Below are positions 1 through 9,476 of a stretch of DNA of 64,000 nucleotides, piece after piece (position 1 is the stretch's first letter; every line of letters starts with the position of its first letter). The DNA is from Hippopus hippopus (Eukaryota > Mollusca > Bivalvia > Cardiida > Cardiidae). Both the position numbers and the translations under genes were made by a program. The notes under the pieces are model-generated. The model was not told the origin of the DNA. It worked only from the letters and a program-made list of their open reading frames with translations, and did not search any database. Where the stretch lies: assembly GCA_946811185.2 (NCBI GenBank), contig OX328105.1, forward strand, positions 39,482,845-39,546,844, read 5' to 3'.

Positions 1-3000
1 TGATGACATGCTTCAACCGCTAAATCAGGGAAACAATGATAGTGTGATCCAGCTTGGAAATCGATTGTGATGAGGACCCAATGATATATGGCATTTTGGC
101 ACATGCAATAAAACGTAAATCTGGGTTCGCGTTCACTTCGTCGCATCGGTCGTTTGTGCACATGCTAACAGTGACAGTAATTTTGTCATTCTGATTGGGG
201 ACAATTCAATCAGAAAAGTGTGTGTTTTCCATTATTTTTCTTCCCAACAAGTAATTAAGAAAAACAGCATTATTAGTGCCTTTTGTCCAGTTCATGTTTT
301 CACGTCCGTGTAAGTGCCATACATCGCAGGGTCATCTTTGAAACCGATTTCATTTTCTACTCTACTTCTAGCTGTTGTTCGCATTCTGACGATATGTCAT
401 TGCGGGCATGAAAAGACATATACACGTGTAATTTGCAAAATTTTTGCCCGCTTCAGCCTGCCAAAGTGAAACCTGACAAACCCTTTTTGGTCTTTCAGCA
501 TTACCATGCGACATTAATTGATAAGCCCTTTAAACCTATCAGGCTATTCCAAAAGCAACACTGAGCAAATTTCCCCCTGACAGCACTGAAGAAAACTAAC
601 CCTGCCTTTTTCATGATTCATTTTTTATTTATTTTCTTTCTCCCACATCTTTCCTGTCAAAACATACCATCAGTAAAAACCCAAACTACTTTCTTGCTGT
701 TCTCAACAACTTCAAGTAGAGAAAGGGGCTCTTGAAATTTTGTTTGCTTTGCTTGTTTTTGGGCAACAGCTGCAAGTTGCTTCTGAAAAAGTAGTCTCTC
801 TGGTTTAATCAATTTGGCTATGATTCTTCATGATGTTTACTTAGAGAATTGATGGTCTCAACATATCCAAAGTTTCAGTGTGAGACACGGAAGCTGATCT
901 GAACAACAGATATGCAGTTCATATCGAAATAAGTAACTCAGGTGGGTGGGGGGTCGGTTCAGAACCCGACCTTCTGTCACCCATTTTATTCAAAGAATTG
1001 CCCAGTGTTGCTGTCATTTGGCATGCATGTCGACTGTGCATGCCAGCCATTCTCCAAAGAACTACATATAAGCCTTCAAATACACTTGAAAAATCATAAT
1101 AAAACAAATTTTTGACTCGTAGTGGACCATTATGCGTAATTAGGTCACAAATAAACAAAATAGTTCCTAAAGAATTAACACCGCCACGCTCATTTTTTCA
1201 AGATACGATCAAACCAACACCAAAAACACATTTTAAACCTGGCCTTTCATTTTTTCTGATAAAACAGAGTGACAAATGTGCTTCATTTTTTCTGATAAAA
1301 CAGAGTGACAAATGCGCTTGATATCAAACTTTCAAATGGAACTACTTTTGACTTCTGTTGGAATGTTTTGCAAGAAAAGGGGGGACTATATATATAAGCA
1401 GGTCAATTTTCTGGGTCGAATTCAACTGCTTGGCTGGCTCAGTGGGCCAGACGGTTTGAACCTGAGCAACGCTACCTGTTTATTTCCCCATTTTCCCCCT
1501 TTTTTTGGTTTTCATTCACTCTCCCCAATTCTTAGACATTTAACACAAATTTCAAATTCAAATCATTAATACGAATGAGTGGAAATTTTCACTCTGTTAC
1601 ACTGTTTTGGTGGTCTGATAGCAGGGTAAATGAACATGAGTAGTGGTTTGCTATTAGATGTTTAATCTGTGCTAAGCAGTTACAGACTGCTATCAAAGAG
1701 AATTCCTGCGGTAAAAAAAGGGGTCAGGAACAGTAACTCTTACAGGGAAAGTGTAGTCTGCAATCAGAGTGGCAAGGGTTATTTCCCATATATCATAGCA
1801 CATTATCACTATTTATCTACTTTCATTTATTTCCATAGGGTTGTTTTTTCCCCAACATATATGGCTTGCTAGGCATTAGCTGGGAAGATGTCCCGAAGCG
1901 ACATGATATTGCTTGTGATCGTGATGACATGCTTCAACCGCTAAATCAGGGAAACAATGATAGTGTGATCCAGCTTGGAAATCGATTGTGATGAGGACCC
2001 AATGATATATGGCATTTTGGCACATGCAATAAAACGTAAATCTGGGTTCGCGTTCACTTCGTCGCATCGGTCGTTTGTGCACATGCTAACAGTGACAGTA
2101 ATTTTGTCATTCTGATTGGGGACAATTCAATCAGGAAAGTGTGTGTTTTCCAATATTTTTCTTCCCAACAAGTAATTAAGAAAAACAGCATTATTAGTGC
2201 CTTTTGTCCAGTTCATGTTTTCACGTCCGTGTAAGTGCCATACATCGCAGGGTCATCTTTGAAACCGATTTCATTTTCTACTTTACTTCTAGCTGTTGTT
2301 CGCATTCTGACGATATGTCATTGCGGGCATGAAAAGACATATACACGTGTAATTTGCAAAATTTTTGCCTGCTTCAGCCTGCCAAAGTGAAACCTGACAA
2401 ACCCTTTTTGGTGTTTCAGCATTACCATGCGACATTAATTGATAAGCCCTTTAAACCTATCAGGCTATTCCAAAAGCAACACTGAGCAAATTTCCCCCTG
2501 ACAGCACTGAAGAAAACTAACCCTGCTTTTTTCATGATTCATTTTTTATTTATTTTCTTTCTCCCACATCTTTCCTGTCAAAACATACCATCAGTAAAAA
2601 CCCAAACTACTTTCTTGCTGTTCTCAACAACTTCAAGTAGAGAAAGGGGCTCTTGAAATTTTGTTTGCTTTGCTTGTTTTTGGGCAACAGCTGCAAGTTG
2701 CTTCTGAAAAAGTAGTCTCTCTGGTTTAATCAATTTGGCTATGATTCTTCATGATGTTTACTTAGAGAATTGATGGTCTCAACATATCCAAAGTTTCAGT
2801 GTGAGACACGGAAGCTGATCTGAACAATAGATAGGCAGTTCATATCGAAATAAGTAACTCAGGTGGGTGGGGGGTCGGTTCAGAACCCGACCTTCTGTCA
2901 CCCATTTTATTCAAAGAATTGTACAGTGTTGCTGTCATTTGGCATGCATGTCGACTGTGCATGCCAGCCATTCTCCAAAGAACTACATATAAGCCTTCAA

Positions 3001-6000
3001 ATACACTTGAAAAATCATAATAAAACAAATTTTTGACTCGTAGTGGACCATTATGCGTAATTAGGTCACAAATAAACAAAATAGTTCCTAAAGAATTAAC
3101 ACCGCCACGCTCATTTTTTCAAGATACGATCAAACCAACACCAAAAACACATTTTAAACCTGGCCTTTCATTTTTTCTGATAAAACAGAGTGACAAATGT
3201 GCTTCATTTTTTCTGATAAAACAGAGTGACAAATGCGCTTGATATCAAACTTTCAAATGGAACTACTTTTGACTTCTGTTGGAATGTTTTGGAAGAAAGG
3301 GGGGGACTATATATATAAGCAGGTCAATTTTCTGGGTCGAATTCAACTGCTTGGCTGGCTCAGTGGGCCAGACGGTTTGAACCTGAGCAACGCTACCTGT
3401 TTATTTCCCCATTTTCCCCCTTTTTTTGGTTTTCATTCACTCTCCCCAATTCTTAGACATTTAACACAAATTTCAAATTCAAATCATTAATACGAATGAG
3501 TGGAAATTTTCACTCTGTTACACTGTTTTGGTGGTCTGATAGCAGGGTAAATGAACATGAGTAGTGGTTTGCTATTAGATGTTTAATCTGTGCTAGGCAG
3601 TTACAGACTGCTATCAAAGAGAATTCCTGCGGTAAAAAAAGGGGTCAGGAACAGTAACTCTTACAGGGAAAGTGTAGTCTGCAATCAGAGTGGCAAGGGT
3701 TATTTCCCATATATCATAGCACATTATCACTATTTATCTACTTTCATTTATTTCCATAGGGTTGTTTTTTCCCCAACACATATGGCTTGCTAGGCATTAG
3801 CTGGGAAGATGTCCCGAAGCGACATGATATTCCTTGTGATCATGATGACATGCTTCAACCGCTAAATCAGGGAAACAATGATAGTGTGATCCAGCTTGGA
3901 AATCGATTGTGATGAGGACCCAATGATATATGGCATTTTGGCACATGCAATAAAACGTAAATCTGGGTTCGCGTTCACTTCGTCGCATCGGTCGTTTGTG
4001 CACATGCTAACAGTGACAGTAATTTTGTCATTCTGATTGGGGACAATTCAATCAGAAAAGTGTGTGTTTTCCAATATTTTTCTTCCCAACAAGTAATTAA
4101 GAAAAACAGCATTATTAGTGCCTTTTGTCCAGTTCATGTTTTCACGTCCGTGTAAGTGCCATACATCGCAGGGTCATCTTTGAAACCGATTTCATTTTCT
4201 ACTCTACTTCTAGCTGTTGTTCGCATTCTGACGATATGTCATTGCGGGCATGAAAAGACATATACATGTGTAATTTGCAAAATTTTTGCCCGCTTCAGCC
4301 TGCCAAAGTGAAACCTGACAAACCCTTTTTGGTGTTTCAGCATTACCATGCGACATTAATTGATAAGCCCTTTAAACCTATCAGGCTATTCCAAAAGCAA
4401 CACTGAGCAAATTTCCCCCTGACAGCACTGAAGAAAACTAACCCTGCTTTTTTCATGATTCATTTTTTATTTATTTTCTTTCTCCCACATCTTTCCTGTC
4501 AAAACATACCATCAGTAAAAACCCAAACTACTTTCTTGCTGTTCTCAACAACTTCAAGTAGAGAAAGGGGCTCTTGAAATTTTGTTTGCTTTGCTTGTTT
4601 TTGGGCAACAGCTGCAAGTTGCTTCTGAAAAAGTAGTCTCTCTGGTTTAATCAATTTGGCTATGATTCTTCATGATGTTTACTTAGAGAATTGATGGTCT
4701 CAACATATCCAAAGTTTCAGTGTGAGACACGGAAGCTGATCTGAACAATAGATAGGCAGTTCATATCGAAATAAGTAACTCAGGTGGGTGGGGGGTCGGT
4801 TCAGAACCCGACCTTCTGTCACCCATTTTATTCAAAGAATTGCCCAGTGTTGCTGTCATTTGGCATGCATGTCGACTGTGCATGCCAGCCATTCTCCAAA
4901 GAACTACATATAAGCCTTCAAATACACTTGAAAAATCATAATAAAACAAATTTTTGACTCGTAGTGGACCATTATGCGTAATTAGGTCACAAATAAACAA
5001 AATAGTTCCTAAAGAATTAACACCGCCACGCTCATTTTTTCATGATGCGATCAAACCAACACCAAAAACACATTTTAAACCTGGCCTTTCATTTTTTCTG
5101 ATAAAACAGAGTGACAAATGTGCTTCATTTTTTCTGATAAAACAGAGTGACAAATGCGCTTGATATCAAACTTTCAAATGGAACTACTTTTGACTTCTGT
5201 TGGAATGTTTTGCAAGAAAAGGGGGGACTATATATATAAGCAGGTCAATTTTCTGGGTCGAATTCAACTGCTTGGCTGGCTCAGTGGGCCAGACGGTTTG
5301 AACCTGAGCAACGCTACCTGTTTATTTCCCCATTTTCCCCCTTTTTTTGGTTTTCATTCACTCTCCCCAGTTCTTAGACATTTAACACAAATTTCAAATT
5401 CAAATCATTAATACGAATGAGTGGAAATTTTCACTCTGTTACACTGTTTTGGTGGTCTGATAGCAGGGTAAATGAACATGAGTAGTGGTTTGCTATTAGA
5501 TGTTTAATCTGTGCTAAGCAGTTACAGACTGCTATCAAAGAGAATTCCTGCGGTAAAAAAAGGGGTCAGGAACAGTAACTCTTACAGGGAAAGTGTAGTC
5601 TGCAATCAGAGTGGCAAGGGTTATTTCCCATATATCATAGCACATTATCACTATTTATCTACTTTCATTTATTTCCATAGGGTTGTTTTTTCCCCAACAC
5701 ATATGGCTTGCTAGGCATTAGCTGGGAAGATGTCCCGAAGCGACATGATATTGCTTGTGATCGTGATGACATGCTTCAACCGCTAAATCAGGGAAACAAT
5801 GATAGTGTGATCCAGCTTGGAAATCGATTGTGATGAGGACCCAATGATATATGGCATTTTGGCACATGCAATAAAACGTAAATCTGGGTTCGCGTTCACT
5901 TCGTCGCATCGGTCGTTTGTGCACATGCTAACAGTGACAGTAATTTTGTCATTCTGATTGGGGACAATTCAATCAGGAAAGTGTGTGTTTTCCAATATTT

Positions 6001-7323
6001 TTCTTCCCAACAAGTAATTAAGAAAAACAGCATTATTAGTGCCTTTTGTCCAGTTCATGTTTTCACGTCCGTGTAAGTGCCATACATCGCAGGGTCATCT
6101 TTGAAACCGATTTCATTTTCTACTCTACTTCTAGCTGTTGTTCGCATTCTGACGATATGTCATTGCGGGCATGAAAAGACATATACACGTGTAATTTGCA
6201 AAATTTTTGCCCGCTTCAGCCTGCCAAAGTGAAACCTGACAAACCCTTTTTGGTGTTTCAGCATTACCATGCGACATTAATTGATAAGCCCTTTAAACCT
6301 ATCAGGCTATTCCAAAAGCAACACTGAGCAAATTTCCCCCTGACAGCACTGAAGAAAACTAACCCTGCTTTTTTCATGATTCATTTTTTATTTATTTTCT
6401 TTCTCCCACATCTTTCCTGTCAAAACATACCATCAGTAAAAACCCAAACTACTTTCTTGCTGTTCTCAACAACTTCAAGTAGAGAAAGGGGCTCTTGAAA
6501 TTTTGTTTGCTTTGCTTGTTTTTGGGCAACAGCTGCAAGTTGCTTCTGAAAAAGTAGTCTCTCTGGTTTAATCAATTTGGCTATGATTCTTCATGATGTT
6601 TACTTAGAGAATTGATGGTCTCAACATATCCAAAGTTTCAGTGTGAGACACGGAAGCTGATCTGAACAATAGATAGGCAGTTCATATCGAAATAAGTAAC
6701 TCAGGTGGGTGGGGGGTCGGTTCAGAACCCGACCTTCTGTCACCCATTTTATTCAAAGAATTGCCCAGTGTTGCTGTCATTTGGCATGCATGTCGACTGT
6801 GCATGCCAGCCATTCTCCAAAGAACTACATATAAGCCTTCAAATACACTTGAAAAATCATAATAAAACAAATTTTTGACTCGTAGTGGACCATTATGCGT
6901 AATTAGGTCACAAATAAACAAAATAGTTCCTAAAGAATTAACACCGCCACGCTCATTTTTTCATGATGCGATCAAACCAACACCAAAAACACATTTTAAA
7001 CCTGGCCTTTCATTTTTTCTGATAAAACAGAGTGACAAATGTGCTTCATTTTTTCTGATAAAACAGAGTGACAAATGCGCTTGATATCAAACTTTCAAAT
7101 GGAACTACTTTTGACTTCTGTTGGAATGTTTTGGAAGAAAGGGGGGGACTATATATATAAGCAGGTCAATTTTCTGGGTCGAATTCAACTGCTTGGCTGG
7201 CTCAGTGGGCCAGACGGTTTGAACCTGAGCAACGCTACCTGTTTATTTCCTCATTTTCCCCCTTTTTTTGGTTTTCATTCACTCTCCCCAATTCTTAGAC
7301 ATTTAACACAAATTTCAAATTCA
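1..7323. repeat. Left arm of the 1,921-bp tandem (macrosatellite-like) array
   Basis: Complete monomers start at 919, 2,840 and 4,761, each exactly 1,921 bp. A partial monomer occupies 1-918 and another 6,682-7,323, where the retrotransposon pair begins. Copies differ by only a handful of bases. Variants seen here and not in the right arm include a G in the 'ggtgtttcag' tract near 2,401, 4,321 and 6,241 (right-arm copies have 'ggtctttcag'), and a CACGTG core near 425, 2,345 and 6,186 (right-arm copies have CATGTG). No open frame exceeds about 85 codons within the pure repeat and no known gene was recognised. Function is unknown; the large non-coding unit resembles a macrosatellite or complex satellite. 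Confidence 0.97.
919..7323. repeat. Two-monomer alternation in the left arm (period 3,842 bp)
   Basis: Monomers at 919 and 4,761 share 'ttgcaagaaaagg' near 1,368 and 5,210, 'gctaagcag' near 1,672 and 5,514, and 'caggaaag' near 2,133 and 5,975. Monomers at 2,840 and 6,682 share the alternative 'ttggaagaaaggg', and the 2,840 copy also has 'gctaggcag' and 'cagaaaag'. The alternation suggests a dimeric higher-order unit, although only three and a half monomers are available to judge it. Confidence 0.6.
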
Positions 7324-7576
7324 TACCCCCAGCTGGGCGGGGGGATAGAAATAGTTCAGCTGTCGCACTACAGTAGGGGTAAGACCCCCCCACTGTGCCT
7401 GCCTGTTTGCCGTGGGCTGCTACTCGTGTCGTTCGATGACGGGATCCTGGTGGTTGAGTGGATTCAGAGCTCGGCCCTTTGATAGCTCTGTTTTCGCAAC
7501 ACACCACTTTGGCCCTGAACTGAACTAAACGAGAGGTCAGGAAGGCCCGTCCTGATCAATCGGCTGGTCATGCCTT

Positions 7577-7702
7577 GCCCTAGGGCATCTAATATTCTTA
7601 TTTTTACATCCTTCTCTCAATTGAATTTACCATCTTCTCCATATGTAATCCACATATCACAGCTTTTTCAGATGTTATATTTCTTGTTCAGCTCTAGAAG
7701 GC
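7577..7702 (+). ncRNA. Conserved long-range stem in the 5' UTR of copy 1
   Basis: CTAGGGC (7,580-7,586) pairs with GCTCTAG (7,691-7,697). It is extended outward by GCC/GGC beyond an AA bulge, closing a loop of about 104 nt. The loop has no clear alignment with copy 2, yet copy 2 keeps the same stem with different bases (CTAGGGT/ACCCTAG). Pairing, not sequence, appears to be what is kept. Confidence 0.55.
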
Positions 7703-7836
7703 GGTGGCTCATGGGTCAATCGGGTGAAAGTTTTTTGGTATTTGGCTGACATTTGTAACCTTTCAATGATTGTCTAAGCTTGGTAGGACTTTCTGCGAGA
7801 ATGCATCTGTCCAGTCTAGCCCTTTCATACCGAGTA

Positions 7837-7932
7837 TACCACTGATGTATCCCTGTCATGGTCTGCGAATGGGTTTTCCCCGGACCATGTCCCCTTGTTG
7901 GGCTCCGTGGCGGGTGGGGAGCATCGGTGGTG
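7837..7932 (+). ncRNA. Multi-branched RNA domain just upstream of ORF1, copy 1
   Basis: An outer stem joins TACCACTGATG (7,837-7,847) to CATCGGTGGTG (7,922-7,932). Inside it are a hairpin CATGGTCTG/CGGACCATG (7,857-7,865 with 7,881-7,889) and a smaller CTCC/GGAG hairpin (7,903-7,906 with 7,918-7,921). Several pairs change in step with copy 2. The domain ends 17 nt before the ORF1 ATG, and an upstream in-frame ATG (7,887) is buried in the inner stem. A role in translation, packaging or RT is possible but not shown. Confidence 0.55.
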
Positions 7933-7949
7933 AAACTTTTAACACAAAC

Positions 7950-9461
7950 ATGGCGTCCCAAAAAAAGGCCAAGCTCAATGAAAGCAAGCGCCCTCTTTCA
8001 GATAGCGAATCTGAAACGGAAACTTCACTTCCTTCTTCCTTTCACTCTCCACGTTTCATTGTTATCAAATCTCAAGATCCTTCAAAACCTATAACAAAAC
8101 TCTCTCCTTTCATTATAGAAAAACAAATCTCGAGTATCCTTGGAACTCCAAAATCTGTGAAAAAACTTAAAGACCAGACCCTTCTAGTTGAATGTCTGAC
8201 AAATCAGCAAGCTCTGAATCTTTTAAAACATACAAAATTCTTTGACACTGATGTTAAAATTTTCCCTCATCCTTCTCTAAATTCTTGTAAAGGAGTAATT
8301 AGATGTAAAGAACTTACCTACTGCAATTCCTTACAAGAAATCAAAGACAATCTGAAACAGCAAGGTGTATCTGATGTTCAGAGGATCTCCGTACGCAGAG
8401 ATGGAGAACAGAGACTTACAAACACATACATTTTAACATTTTCTTCACCTGTTCTTCCAACATCTATCAAAATAGGCTTCCAAATTGTAAAAGTAGATGT
8501 GTATGTGCCAAACCCCTTGCGATGTTTTAAATGCCAGCGGTACGGCCATCACATCAGTAAATGTCCAAACCAAGAAACATGCTCTAAATGTGCTCATCAA
8601 GGACCTGACCATGACAGTACTACTTGTTCAAATCCTCCTCTTTGCATTAATTGTAAGTCTCCACACTCTACTTTTTCAAGAGAGTGTCCTGTATGGAGGG
8701 AAGAAAAAGAAATCCTTTCCATTAAATACAACAATAATGTTAGCTTTCCAGAAGCAAGGAAACTATTTGAACAACGCAAGAAAACCTCTTCTAGTGTTAG
8801 CTATGCAGGTGTTGTTGGCTCGTCAACTGAAAAGGATGACTGCAGCACTTGTAAAATTCTTGCGAAAATTCTCCTTCAAAAATTTCCTGATGTAGCTTCT
8901 GAGCTGAAAGAACTTCTCCCTCCATCCACCCTGTCCAAACTAATTCCTGACTCTCCATCTCCGTCTAAAACAAACACAACCTCTTCTGCACCCTCAAAAC
9001 CCACAAACTCTCAAAGTATCCCTTTACAAAAAACCTCAAAGCCATCTACCTCTTCGCAAAATATCTCTTTGAAAAAAACTTCAAAACCATCTCCCCCTTC
9101 ACAACATCCTCCAAAGAAACCCCAACCTCCATCTTCACAGTCTACAACTAAATCTAACATTTCATCTAAAGATAACAAATCTAATAATGTACCCCGATCT
9201 CCTAAAAGGTCTTCTTCCAAATCTAGACCACAACCCAGAGATACCCAAGGATCTTGTGAAATCACTGTCAAAATAAATGATCCTGTCCCTACCTCCAACA
9301 GATTTTCGGAGCTAGAGGACATGGATGCAGATGCTGAAAATCTGGAAGGTGAGGCTTCAGATTCAGAAGCCTCTATTTGGTCCATTTCCAGAGATCCTTG
9401 GAACAAGGACGCTGACACTTGGCACTCGTCCAAACCCGAGACAACTGTAATGAAATCTTAA
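7950..9461 (+). CDS. ORF1: Gag-like nucleic-acid-binding protein with three CCHC zinc knuckles (copy 1)
   Basis: This 503-aa protein would bind element RNA, form the ribonucleoprotein and act as chaperone. After a charged, serine-rich N-terminus, residues ~35-190 form the region that usually precedes the knuckles in I/jockey-type ORF1 proteins (RRM-like fold expected, not verified). Zinc knuckles follow: CX2CX4HX4C at 192-205, CX2CX6HX4C at 211-226 and CX2CX3HX6C at 232-246. A Ser/Pro/Lys-rich linker with a 15-aa tandem repeat and an acidic C-terminus complete it. I chose the ATG at 7,950 (A at -3, G at +4) because MASQKKAK is shared with copy 2; the frame is open upstream and ATGs at 7,887 or 7,845 are possible. 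It is in the same frame as ORF2, 15 bp downstream. The first two thirds are only about 60-65% identical to copy 2 by eye. Confidence 0.9.
   Translation: MASQKKAKLNESKRPLSDSESETETSLPSSFHSPRFIVIKSQDPSKPITKLSPFIIEKQISSILGTPKSVKKLKDQTLLVECLTNQQALNLLKHTKFFDTDVKIFPHPSLNSCKGVIRCKELTYCNSLQEIKDNLKQQGVSDVQRISVRRDGEQRLTNTYILTFSSPVLPTSIKIGFQIVKVDVYVPNPLRCFKCQRYGHHISKCPNQETCSKCAHQGPDHDSTTCSNPPLCINCKSPHSTFSRECPVWREEKEILSIKYNNNVSFPEARKLFEQRKKTSSSVSYAGVVGSSTEKDDCSTCKILAKILLQKFPDVASELKELLPPSTLSKLIPDSPSPSKTNTTSSAPSKPTNSQSIPLQKTSKPSTSSQNISLKKTSKPSPPSQHPPKKPQPPSSQSTTKSNISSKDNKSNNVPRSPKRSSSKSRPQPRDTQGSCEITVKINDPVPTSNRFSELEDMDADAENLEGEASDSEASIWSISRDPWNKDADTWHSSKPETTVMKS
9012..9101 (+). repeat. 45-bp (15-residue) tandem repeat in the ORF1 linker
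   Basis: Residues 355-369 and 370-384 read QSIPLQKTSKPSTSS then QNISLKKTSKPSPPS. The same pair occurs in copy 2 at about 15,192-15,301. The basic, Ser/Pro-rich units could add RNA contacts, but this is inference. Confidence 0.75.
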
Positions 9462-9476
9462 CCAACCTATTTTAAA

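Larger units (their letters stand above)
7324..7949 (+). promoter_or_regulatory. 5' UTR of copy 1 (expected internal promoter)
   Basis: The first ~260 bp (7,324-7,585) are nearly identical to 13,566-13,827 of copy 2. Then about 100 bp cannot be aligned (7,590-7,690), after which conserved blocks resume up to ORF1. Non-LTR elements of this type usually carry their promoter inside the 5' UTR; that is inferred here, as no specific promoter motif stands out. The 5' end is G/C-rich, with the palindrome CCCAGCTGGG and a later C7 run near 7,385 that could pair with the G6 run near 7,340. Two structured RNA domains are listed separately. Confidence 0.7.

Noticed and set aside
919..1872. Recurring short open frames in every monomer (79, 69, 85 and 67 codons)
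   Set aside because: They overlap on opposite strands, several start at non-ATG codons (for example GTG before LGSYRLL), no family is recognisable, and changes between copies are not biased to silent sites. They recur only because the monomers are nearly identical.
7324..7400. HDV-like self-cleaving ribozyme at the retrotransposon 5' end
   Set aside because: Some non-LTR elements have one, but I could not draw the nested double pseudoknot here; the G/C-rich start forms a simpler local hairpin. An Infernal search would decide.
7075..7482. 135-codon plus-strand frame across the left junction
   Set aside because: It runs from monomer sequence into the retrotransposon 5' UTR and exists only through chance fusion at the insertion point.
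7770..7949. N-terminal extension of ORF1 in copy 1 (60 codons upstream)
   Set aside because: It begins at TTG, has no counterpart beyond 21 codons in copy 2, and covers the structured 5' UTR. The MASQKKAK start is shared and has a good context.
9011..9433. 140-codon minus-strand frame opposite ORF1
   Set aside because: It is a shadow of the Ser/Pro/Lys-rich linker and acidic tail of ORF1; such biased codons suppress antisense stops.
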